Source: CAVXJN01 sp963762165
GTDB lineage: Bacteria; Pseudomonadota; Gammaproteobacteria; JASBUN01
Length of the DNA stretch: 64,000 nucleotides
Direction of reading: 5' to 3'
Assembly (NCBI GenBank): GCA_963762165.1
Contig: CAVXJN010000003.1
Location: forward strand, 744,001 to 808,000
This document shows positions 56,943 through 64,000 of the stretch, piece by piece. Position 1 is the stretch's first letter; each line of letters begins with the position of its first letter. The notes beneath the pieces are model-generated. The model was given only the letters and a program-made list of their open reading frames with translations, did no database searches and had not been told where the DNA came from. A program made the position numbers and the translations under genes.

Positions 56943-58301
56943 TCAGGCCACCAGTTGCGCCGCCATTAGATCCAGCACAGAGGCGCTCTCCAGGACGCTG
57001 ACCAGCACTTGGTCGGCTTGCTCGACCGAAAGGCCGAAGTCGGCCAACAGCGCTTCCGGCAACTCGGCCGATTCCGCGTCCCCCATGCCGACCCGATGCA
57101 GCAGCCGGTTGGCGAGCAACACCAGACCGGAATACACGGAGTGCACGCCGTTGTAGTCGGGTTGATGATGTTCGCGAATGGCGACCACGACCTCGGGTGG
57201 CATGTTCCAGCGTTCCATCAACCAGGTTCCCAGCTCAGTGTGGTCGATACCGAGCACGCGCTGTTCCAGTTGCACCAGCGGCACCTGCGGATTCTGTTCC
57301 ACCTGGCGGTTCAGCCAATAGAACTCGGCGGGGAAAAGGTGTCCCAACAGCAGGATGCCGAAGTTGTGCAGCATGCCGGCGAGCTGCGCCAAGCCCGGCT
57401 TGGGCCGCACTGATGCGGGCAAGGACTTGCCGAGGGTCTGGGTCAAGACGCCGGTGTAGATTGCGTGCCGCCAGAATGCCGAAAGCCCGAGGGGGCCGTC
57501 ACTCGAGTTGCGGAAAGATCGCCCGACAGCGATCCCGAGCAGCAGATTCATGGTCAGGTCGTAGCCCATGACCAGGGCAATGGCATCCTGGGTGGATTCG
57601 ATCTTGCCCTGGTAGCCGAACAAGGGCGAGCGTGCGTAGCGGACCACTTGCGCCGAAAGGCTCGGGTCGAAGTCGACGATTTGCCCCAGGGCACGCAGAT
57701 CTGCATACGGGTTGTCGCGCAGCTGCAGTATGCGTTGCGCCATTTCCGGCATCGCCGGCAGGTCGCGAACGCTCTCCAGCTGGCCGCGAACGCTACTGCG
57801 CAAATCCGCCTGCGGTGCGGCGGCGGCCGACGTCTGGACCAGGGGTTTGGAGAGCCCGGGCGCGTGCCAGACATTCTGCACCCGTTCCAGGTCTGCGCGG
57901 CGCATGCGGATCAGTTCGCTGTGGCTCGCTTCGAAATAGACATCTTCCTCACCGTTGCCAGGTGCGATCACGACCTTGAGATCGTAGGCGGCCGCCAGCA
58001 CCGGCACCAGATCGGCCGCGCAGTCCGGAAACAGCGCCGCCGTCTGGCGCGGATGCAACGGCGCCAGGTCGCGGCCCAGGTCGCGGTTCAAGGACGCCAG
58101 GTCCAGGACGTGGTCCGACGGATAGACCGCGACCACTACCCCGCGTCGATCCCGCAAAGCTTGCGCGCACAACAAATTTGCCGGCGACAGGTACGCGGCC
58201 CGCGCTGCTTGATCGGGATTCTCGGTCTGGGGATGCGCCACTACGTCGTGTTCAACGTAATGGGTATCGATGAATTTCGCGATGGTTGCCGGCAGGGCCA
58301 T
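56943..58301 (-). CDS. YbaK/aminoacyl-tRNA deacylase-like domain fused to an HDOD domain
   Basis: A 452-residue cytoplasmic protein. Residues ~1-155 resemble the YbaK/ProX trans-editing fold (starting with LPATIAKFIDTHYVEHDVV and ending before HAPGLSKPLV). Residues ~170-375 form an HDOD domain (LPAMPEMAQRILQLRDNPYA, DPSLSAQVVRYARSPLFGY, LAGMLHNFGILLLGHLFPAE). Whether the deacylase site works cannot be judged here. HDOD proteins usually relay signals; a tRNA-related sensor fused to one suggests coupling of translation state or amino-acid supply to signalling, which is inference. Confidence 0.87.
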   Translation of the reverse strand: MALPATIAKFIDTHYVEHDVVAHPQTENPDQAARAAYLSPANLLCAQALRDRRGVVVAVYPSDHVLDLASLNRDLGRDLAPLHPRQTAALFPDCAADLVPVLAAAYDLKVVIAPGNGEEDVYFEASHSELIRMRRADLERVQNVWHAPGLSKPLVQTSAAAAPQADLRSSVRGQLESVRDLPAMPEMAQRILQLRDNPYADLRALGQIVDFDPSLSAQVVRYARSPLFGYQGKIESTQDAIALVMGYDLTMNLLLGIAVGRSFRNSSDGPLGLSAFWRHAIYTGVLTQTLGKSLPASVRPKPGLAQLAGMLHNFGILLLGHLFPAEFYWLNRQVEQNPQVPLVQLEQRVLGIDHTELGTWLMERWNMPPEVVVAIREHHQPDYNGVHSVYSGLVLLANRLLHRVGMGDAESAELPEALLADFGLSVEQADQVLVSVLESASVLDLMAAQLVA

Positions 58302-58418
58302 AGGAACAGCAGTCGCTCATGGTCGTAGCGCCCTGTATCGGTTTCGAGCGTACAATCTTGAGCGGGACTTGGGCCCAGAGGGTCGTGTCCGTGCGCCGGT
58401 TCACAAAATCAGCGCCGG

Positions 58419-58709
58419 TCAGCGCTCGAATTCGTCCAGCGGGTTCCCCCAGTCGAGATGGCGATTGCTTTCCAGATCGACGCCGTAATCTTCGCGATCG
58501 ATGTCCAGGGAGCCGGACCAATCCTCGGGAGGTTCCGCTGCCTCGAGCGCCAGTTCAGACCAGGCGTCAGCATCCAATTCTTCGACTGCGCCGTCGAAGT
58601 ACTGAATCTCGATCGTACCTTCGTCTTCGTCCAAGGCAACGATTTCAAAGGTATTGCCGTTTTGGTCCCTGTACCAATTCCCGATACTGGGTAGCTGATC
58701 GGTCGACAT
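58419..58709 (-). CDS. Small acidic DUF6763 family protein
   Basis: A 96-residue acidic protein: IGNWYRDQNGNTFEIVALDE, EIQYFDGAVEELDADAW, and EPPEDWSGSLDIDREDYG. The first part looks like a small beta-barrel. The start at 58709 follows GGAGGT. The family is found in gammaproteobacteria without known function. The 250-base gap upstream, shared with the divergent cNMP-rhodanese gene, shows no clear element. Confidence 0.8.
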   Translation of the reverse strand: MSTDQLPSIGNWYRDQNGNTFEIVALDEDEGTIEIQYFDGAVEELDADAWSELALEAAEPPEDWSGSLDIDREDYGVDLESNRHLDWGNPLDEFER

Positions 58710-58960
58710 GAGCGACCTCCGAACCAAGCATTGCGAATTGCGATCGAAGTCGGACGCCGCCGTGCCCTGACTCGGGGCAAGCGACGTACGGTATGTTATA
58801 GGACGTGCCTCGCCCACACGCAAGGCGTGCAATTTGTGGACCGAATGTGCGCCAGTTCACATTGCTGCAGATGCGTCAGCCTATGATTATTCGAGATTGC
58901 GCCGCTACCTGAAGCAGGTGCAGAAACAATAACAAAAGCAGTCTCCTAGAAAGGCATGTC

Positions 58961-60016
58961 ATGAACGATTCAGTTACGGTTACCGAGATGGAGCGGTTGC
59001 GTCAGTTCGTGCCGCTATTTAGCCTGTCCGACGAGCGGTTGCGTGAGCTCACCGCCCTTGCCAGCCGTGACGTAATCCACGCCGGTGTGCATCTGTTTCA
59101 CCAGGGTGACGTGGACAACCAGACGTTGTATCTGCTGCGGGGCGAAGTGCGGTTGCTGGATGCCGAAAGCGACGCCGAGCAACTGGTGCGCGGCGATACA
59201 TCCGCTGCCCGCCACCCACTTGGCGACAGCCAGCCGCGCCGCGTGTCTGCAGTCGCGGTCACCGACGCTGAAGTGCTGCGGATCGACAACAACGTCCTCG
59301 ACTACATGATTACCTGGGATCAGTTGGGAGCACTGGCGACCGCGGACCGAAACGCGAATGACGAAGGCGTCACCGACTGGATGTCGCGGGTTGAACATGC
59401 GCTGCCGTTTCGCAGTATTCCCGGCGCGAACATGCGCGATCTGTCCGAGCGCATGGAACGGCTTTCGGTCAAAGCGGGCGAGGTGGTGGTGCAGCAGGGC
59501 GAATCGGGGGACTACTACTACTTGATCGACGAGGGCCGCGCGCGGGTGACGCGCCAAATTGAATTGGCAGAGCTCAGCGCGGGCGCGAGCTTCGGCGAGG
59601 AGGCACTGATAGCCGATACCGAGCGTAACGCCAGCGTCACCATGACCACCGATGGCGTGCTGCTGCGCTTATCGAAGCACGATTTCGATCAACTATTGAT
59701 GGAGCCCTTGCTCAACTGGGCATCGCCGGAGGAAGCGCGCGAGCGGGTCAATGACGGCGCGCGCTGGCTGGACGTACGGCATGGGCGCGAATATGCCCAC
59801 TATCGCTTGCCGAACGCTGTCAACGTACCGCTGCACGAATTGCGACAGCACGTCGATCAACTGGACCGGGACAAACCGTATATCTGCTACTGCAAGACCG
59901 GGCGGCGAAGTTCCGCCGCTGCTTTTCTGCTCACCCAGTCGGGATTCGATGTGTCCGTATTGCGCGGCGGTTTGCAGGTGTTGCCGGTGTGGATGCGCGG
60001 CGGCAATGACGATTGA
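58961..60016 (+). CDS. cNMP-binding/rhodanese domain protein (short paralogue of the giant protein)
   Basis: A 351-residue soluble protein with the same N-terminal architecture as the giant protein at 46.8 kb. Domain 1 (~10-125) is a degenerate cNMP-binding fold that keeps RHPLGDSQPRR and the WDQ segment shared with the paralogue. Domain 2 (~145-258) has SFGEEALIADTERNASVTM, with the glycine, glutamate and arginine of a cNMP phosphate cassette. Domain 3 (~265-348) is a rhodanese with active-site loop CKTGRRSS. It stops after the rhodanese: no coiled coil or membrane part. It is convergent with the FIST gene. The likely role is a ligand- and sulfur- or redox-responsive regulator; the target is unknown. 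Confidence 0.9.
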   Translation: MNDSVTVTEMERLRQFVPLFSLSDERLRELTALASRDVIHAGVHLFHQGDVDNQTLYLLRGEVRLLDAESDAEQLVRGDTSAARHPLGDSQPRRVSAVAVTDAEVLRIDNNVLDYMITWDQLGALATADRNANDEGVTDWMSRVEHALPFRSIPGANMRDLSERMERLSVKAGEVVVQQGESGDYYYLIDEGRARVTRQIELAELSAGASFGEEALIADTERNASVTMTTDGVLLRLSKHDFDQLLMEPLLNWASPEEARERVNDGARWLDVRHGREYAHYRLPNAVNVPLHELRQHVDQLDRDKPYICYCKTGRRSSAAAFLLTQSGFDVSVLRGGLQVLPVWMRGGNDD

Positions 60017-60031
60017 GCGGTTTCAGCGCCG

Positions 60032-61150
60032 TCAGAGAAACAGCGTCAGCACCCCGGTGTAACCGTACAACTTGTCGTTGGCTATTTCGCCATTGGCGAA
60101 AAATCCTACCAGGGGCACGTCACCCAGCGCATCCTGCACCGCGCGAAGTTCTTCGGAATTCTCGCCGAACAAATGTTTGCCGCGGCCGATGCAGGAGAAG
60201 TACAGCGCGCCTTTGACCGGGCCGGCGGCGCGCCGCCGCAAGGATGCCAGCGCGCGATCGAGATCCTCCCAAGCGCTGCTGCCGTCGCGACGACAGAACA
60301 TCACCGGCTGGCCCGTCTTGACGGATTCGCCGATCACCAACTGGCCGTGATTGGGATCGAAGCCGAGCAGATTGCGAACCACGTAATCACCGGTGTCGGA
60401 GCCTTCGATCGGCAGGGCGATGAAAATGTAGCCGCCGACGCGACGCAAATCCCGCGCCAGCACCTCCCCGATATCCTGTTTGAAAACCTCCAACGCCGGT
60501 TGGTCGTCCAACTTGGCAATCACATTCTGCTTCCCCTCGCTGATGAGGTGTTGCGGTCCGATAGGCGTACATCCCTGGCTCAGCGACGTGGCTACCGGCA
60601 CTTGTTCGGAGAATACGACGCCGGAAGCACCCCCTTCGCACAGGCCGTTGGCATACTGCGGAAAATTGCCCTGTGACGAGCTCAGTCCGCCCACCAGATA
60701 AGCGCTGGGCAGGGATTGCGCCAGACGCGGGATCAATTCCGGAATCACAGCGGCGCGTGGATCACCGTGGACGACGGCAAAGTGTGTGCTGTTGCCCGCA
60801 ATCCACTGTTCGTGTGCGCGGAAGAGGTTGCCGAGATCCGAATCCAGAGTGGGAAATACTTGAAAGGCGTTTTCCGGAAACGCGCCCACCATGAGCGCTG
60901 CCGCGGACCCGTCGTAATATTCGTGATCGTCGCAAATGATGCCAAGTCCGACTGTGCCGACCCAGTTCTCGACGCCGGTGCTGTCGCGCAAATATTCGGC
61001 CAGCATGCCGAGTTCTTCGGCCAGCGCATCGGTGACATAGACGAATCCCAGGTTGGCCTGCGGTGGCACGCGACCCAGCTTGGCGAGGCACAGACCGGCA
61101 ATCTCTTGCCAGTCCGAACCTTCTGCGCATGCTGTGAGAAAGCGCTCCAT
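60032..61150 (-). CDS. FIST N/C domain sensory protein
   Basis: A 372-residue protein with FIST_N (~25-215) and FIST_C (~220-355) domains. Visible features are GTVGLGIICDDHEYYDG, SAYLVGGLSSSQGNFPQYAN and the C-terminal ALYFSCIGRGKHLFGENSEE followed by GFFANGEIAN. FIST domains are thought to bind small molecules such as amino acids and often act upstream of signalling proteins. No signal peptide is seen. It lies 129 bases downstream of prk on the same strand and 15 bases from the convergent cNMP-rhodanese gene. Confidence 0.92.
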   Translation of the reverse strand: MERFLTACAEGSDWQEIAGLCLAKLGRVPPQANLGFVYVTDALAEELGMLAEYLRDSTGVENWVGTVGLGIICDDHEYYDGSAAALMVGAFPENAFQVFPTLDSDLGNLFRAHEQWIAGNSTHFAVVHGDPRAAVIPELIPRLAQSLPSAYLVGGLSSSQGNFPQYANGLCEGGASGVVFSEQVPVATSLSQGCTPIGPQHLISEGKQNVIAKLDDQPALEVFKQDIGEVLARDLRRVGGYIFIALPIEGSDTGDYVVRNLLGFDPNHGQLVIGESVKTGQPVMFCRRDGSSAWEDLDRALASLRRRAAGPVKGALYFSCIGRGKHLFGENSEELRAVQDALGDVPLVGFFANGEIANDKLYGYTGVLTLFL

Positions 61151-61278
61151 AGCGGGAACCGGGGAAGGCGGGACAGGTGCTCCTTACTGCAGTTGTAGTC
61201 TGCCGGGAGGCGGGAAGCAACCGAACGGCTCCCCGTGCAGGGCGGGCACGACAACAAATTGCCGCGCCCGCCCTCGAC

Positions 61279-62172
61279 TCAGGCGGAGCGCTTTTCTTCG
61301 AGCGTCTGCTCGATGATCGGTGCCAGGATGATTTCCATGGCGAAGCCCATTTTCCCGCCCGGCACGACAATGGTGTTGCGGCGGGACATGAATGAGCCGT
61401 CGAGCATGGAAAGCAAGTAGGGGAAGTCGACGCTGTATTTTTTCGGGTCGCGGAACCGGATCACTACGAAGCTTTCGTCCGGTGTCGGAATGTCGCGGGC
61501 GATGAACGGATTGGAGGTATCCACGGTCGGCACGCGCTGGAAGTTGATATCCGAGCGGGAAAATTGCGGCGTGATGAAGTTCACGTAATCGGGCATGCGC
61601 CGCAGAATCGTATCGACGATCGCCTCGGCACTGTAACCGCGTTGGGCATTGTCGCGGAAGATCTTCTGAATCCACTCCAGGTTTACGATCGGCGTCACGC
61701 CGATGAGCAGGTCGACGAATTTCGCGACATTGTGCTCTTCGGTAACCACGCCGCCGTGCAGGCCTTCGTAGAACAGCAGGTCGCTGCCTTCGGCGATGTC
61801 TTCCCAGGGTGTGAACTGTCCCGGACCGAGATCGGTATTCAGGCGATGGTTGTGGTGCGCGGCCTCTTCGTCGCTGTGCAGGTAATAGCGTTTCTTACCC
61901 TTCCCCGTCGCGCCGTATTCCTTGAAGAGTTCTTCGAGCTTGTCGAAGCGATTCGCCTGCGGGCCGAAATGGCTTAGCTGACGCCCTTCAACGGCGAATT
62001 GCTCGATCGCCTTTTTCATTTCCGCGCGGTCGTAGCGGTGAAAACTGTCGCCTTCCACCACAACCGGATTGATGCCCTCGCGCCGGAAGATGTGTTCGAA
62101 CGCCACCTTGACGGTGGTCGTGCCGGCGCCGGACGACCCGGTGACAGCGATGACCGGATGTTTCTTCGACAT
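61279..62172 (-). CDS. prk: Phosphoribulokinase
   Basis: Phosphorylates ribulose 5-phosphate to ribulose 1,5-bisphosphate, the RuBisCO substrate. It has 297 residues, the proteobacterial short type. The P-loop is GSSGAGTTTV; EGDSFHRYDRAEM, FYEGLHGGVV, VNLEWIQKIFRD and RRMPDYVNFITPQFSR match Cupriavidus and purple-bacterial Prk closely. E. coli has a similar PrkB of unknown role, so autotrophy is likely but not proved by this gene alone. A possible promoter upstream is not clear on this strand. Confidence 0.95.
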   Translation of the reverse strand: MSKKHPVIAVTGSSGAGTTTVKVAFEHIFRREGINPVVVEGDSFHRYDRAEMKKAIEQFAVEGRQLSHFGPQANRFDKLEELFKEYGATGKGKKRYYLHSDEEAAHHNHRLNTDLGPGQFTPWEDIAEGSDLLFYEGLHGGVVTEEHNVAKFVDLLIGVTPIVNLEWIQKIFRDNAQRGYSAEAIVDTILRRMPDYVNFITPQFSRSDINFQRVPTVDTSNPFIARDIPTPDESFVVIRFRDPKKYSVDFPYLLSMLDGSFMSRRNTIVVPGGKMGFAMEIILAPIIEQTLEEKRSA

Positions 62173-62353
62173 GTCAGCTCCTCGAAAATGATTTGGAAAT
62201 TTTTTATCTGCTGCCGGCGTACGCTTGCGCCCGCAGGATGGAATTCAGCGCCCTCGACCCCGCGGCGCACGAAGCGGCCGTTCGGGTGCGGCGGAACGGA
62301 CTATTGAACCATTTTTCCACTGGCGGGCTCAAGGCGTGACTCGCAGAGCGGTT

Positions 62354-62381
62354 TTGTATCCACAGAAAAAAGGCTTATATT
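62354..62381 (+). promoter_or_regulatory. Candidate promoter in the prk-mscS gap
   Basis: TTGTAT (62354-62359), a 16-base spacer and TATATT (62376-62381) resemble a sigma-70 promoter pointing toward the mscS remnant and rlmL. The rest of the 62173-62495 gap holds no gene I can support. Confidence 0.35.
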
Positions 62382-62495
62382 CAATGCCATAGCCGGCCAT
62401 GTCGGGGCCCGCGTGGGTGCCGCTCAGGGCGTCCGCGCTGCAATCGAGACCTGACCGACCACCCCCGTACAACACATGAGCCGATAATCGATGCA

Positions 62496-62957
62496 GTGGC
62501 GATCGATTCCGTCAATGACGTGGTCGAAATTGGGCTGCTCACCTGGGATATCGAAGCGCTGGTCGCCGTGTTCGCGATCGGGCGTCGGATGGCGAAAATC
62601 GTGACTGCCTTGCCGGAGCGGATGACGCGACGGACGAACGGCGAAGACATCTTGCAGCACATTCTGAGTGCCATCGTCTGCACAGTGCTCCTGAGCGCGG
62701 TGGTGATCGCCGCGTTGGATCAACTCGGGGTCGGCCCCGCCTCGTTGCTGGCCATACTCGGCGCAGCCGGCCTCGCGGTGGGCTTGGGGATAAAGGATTC
62801 GTTGTCCAATTTTGCGTCCGGCGCCATGTCGATCACCTTTCGCCCTTTTCGCGCCGCCGTCCGATGCCGCGGAGGGCCTGGCCCGCGATGCGGGCGGTTC
62901 GGCCGGGCGCGGTTTCGGTACAATAGCGCTTTCCGGTCAACGACGAATCCTCCGTGA
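62496..62957 (+). pseudogene. Remnant of a small-conductance mechanosensitive channel gene (MscS)
   Basis: The frame encodes part of MscS: helix regions AVFAIGRRMAKIVTALPE and VVIAALDQLGVGPASLLAI, then the pore helix LGAAGLAVGLGIKDSLSNF followed by SITFRPFR. Similarity stops at about 62851. The remaining ~35 codons are arginine- and glycine-rich and unlike MscS, and the entire beta and C-terminal cytoplasmic domains are missing. The first helix region also looks shortened. The frame ends at 62957, overlapping the rlmL start by four bases. It is probably a decayed or deleted gene, though a chimeric join in the sequence is possible. Confidence 0.65.
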
Positions 62958-64000
62958 GTCAAATCTACCGTCTATTCGCCACCGCGCCGCGGAGCGTTTC
63001 CGATCTGCTGGGTTCCGAAATCCGGGCCTTGGGCGCCACCGTGCGCAAAGAGGAAACCGGGGGTGTCGACTGGGAAGGCACGCTGAGCCAGGCTTACGCT
63101 GCCTGCCTATGGTCGCGCGTGGCCAATCGCATTCTGCTTCCCATCGGCCGGTTTCAAGCCGCCGACAGCGATGCCTTGTATGCCGGGGTCGGCGCCATCG
63201 ATTGGAGGCAGCATCTGGCGCCGGACGGGACCCTGGCCGTGGACGTCAGCTTGCGGCGCAGCCCGATTCAACACAGCCGCTTCGCCGCCCAACGCACCAA
63301 GGACGCGATCGTCGATCAACTGCGGGCGGCAGACGGCAGCCGGCCATCGGTGGAGCTTCTGCGTCCCGATGTCCGCATCAACGTCCATATCGAGCGCGAC
63401 CAGGTTGTCGTCAGCATCGATTTGTCGGGAGAGAGCCTGCATCGGCGCGGCTACCGACTGGCAGGGGCGCAAGCGCCGCTGAAGGAGAATCTGGCCGCGG
63501 CGGTACTGTTGCGCGCCCGCTGGCCGGAACTTGCCGGTCGCGGCGGCGCTCTTTTGGACCCCATGTGCGGCTCCGGTACGCTGCCCATCGAAGCGGCGCT
63601 GATGGCCGCTGACGCGGCGCCGGGTTTGGACCGCGAGTACTTCGGTTTTCTCGGCTGGCGGGGCCACGACGGGCCCGCTTGGCAGCGTCTGCTGGACGAC
63701 GCCCGGGAGCGCCGACAAACGGGGATGGTGCAACTGCCGCAAATCATCGGCTATGACGCCGACCGCGATGCAGTGGCGGCCGCAATCGGCAACGTCGAGC
63801 GCGCCGGGCTGCGCGGGTGTATTCATATCGAACGCCGCAGCCTCGACCGGGTGGAGGCTCCGAACGCCGCTGCCCGGTCTGGTGGTGGCGAACCCACCCT
63901 ACGGTGAGCGACTGGGCGAGCGCGAAACCCTGCAGCCGTTGTACAGGGAGTTGGCCGAATTGTTGAAAACGCGGTTTTCCGGCTGGCGCGCCTCAGTACT
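62954..64000 (+). CDS. rlmL: 23S rRNA (guanine-N2)-methyltransferase RlmL, 5' part (one frame break, cut by window end)
   Basis: Methylates G2445 of 23S rRNA. It starts with GTG at 62954 (MSQIYRLFATAPRSVSDLLG). An N-terminal THUMP region (~1-160) precedes the methyltransferase domain with LLDPMCGSGTLPIEAALMA. The frame shifts by +1 near 63860; the next frame carries the catalytic ANPPYGERLG and continues to the window edge. TACAAT at 62919-62924 could be its -10 element. Full-length RlmL is ~700 residues, so half lies outside. In E. coli RlmL is fused to RlmK; that part cannot be seen here. Confidence 0.92.

Noticed and set aside
61240..61278. Terminator after prk
   Set aside because: A GC-rich inverted repeat is present, but the loop is about 18 bases and no T run follows on the prk strand.

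Overview
The window is one chromosomal segment of a respiring gammaproteobacterium. There are no rRNA or tRNA genes, insertion sequences, phage genes or CRISPR arrays that I can see. Three gene blocks follow orders known from Pseudomonas-type gammaproteobacteria: ctaG-ctaE-DUF2909-SURF1-ctaA-ctaB; rpoH-ftsX-ftsE-ftsY-M16-M16-rsmD-coaD-fdx-ggt-mutM; and rpmG-rpmB-radC-coaBC-dut-algC-argB-pyrE-exoIII/crc. A phosphoribulokinase and a TauE-type permease fit a chemolithoautotrophic or facultatively autotrophic lineage (Chromatiales-like). That placement is inference, because no RuBisCO or sulfur-oxidation gene lies in the window.

Layout. 0-5.4 kb: the end of an aa3 cytochrome c oxidase operon with its copper and heme A assembly factors. 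5.5-14.4 kb: a cbb3 oxidase set, ccoNOQP-ccoG-ccoH-ccoI-ccoS. 14.4-14.8 kb: a candidate 29-residue membrane peptide gene with its own hairpin and terminator. 14.9-27.6 kb: rpoH (with a perfect CIRCE operator), a response-regulator diguanylate cyclase, cell-division and SRP-receptor genes, two M16 proteins, rsmD, coaD, ferredoxin, ggt, a LexA-like S24 domain and mutM. 27.7-30.6 kb: a Gld-type ABC exporter. 30.7-36.4 kb: a globin-coupled diguanylate cyclase, a hydantoinase A, an EAL-HDOD protein and a desaturase. 36.4-46.6 kb: ribosomal proteins, CoA, dUTP, sugar-phosphate, arginine and pyrimidine genes and an ExoIII/Crc-family nuclease. 46.8-55.9 kb: a very large sensor-like protein (two cNMP-binding-like domains, rhodanese, about 1000 residues of coiled coil, one membrane helix, SUMF1 domain), followed by a ketohexokinase-like kinase, a Rieske protein, a BASS transporter and an ABC exporter. 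55.9-64 kb: small hypothetical proteins, a YbaK-HDOD fusion, a short paralogue of the sensor module, a FIST protein, phosphoribulokinase, an mscS remnant and the start of rlmL.

The themes are respiration at two oxygen affinities, several c-di-GMP/HDOD/FIST signalling proteins, and a two-member family of cNMP-rhodanese proteins, which is the most unusual content.

At least 21 single-base reading-frame breaks occur. Eleven lie in 0.2-12.1 kb, nine in 48.3-55.5 kb and one in rlmL. None was found in the roughly 35 kb between the first two clusters. Because the broken genes keep full family sequence on both sides of each break, I read them as mostly sequence errors rather than true pseudogenes. 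Coordinates of such genes span the whole reconstructed gene.
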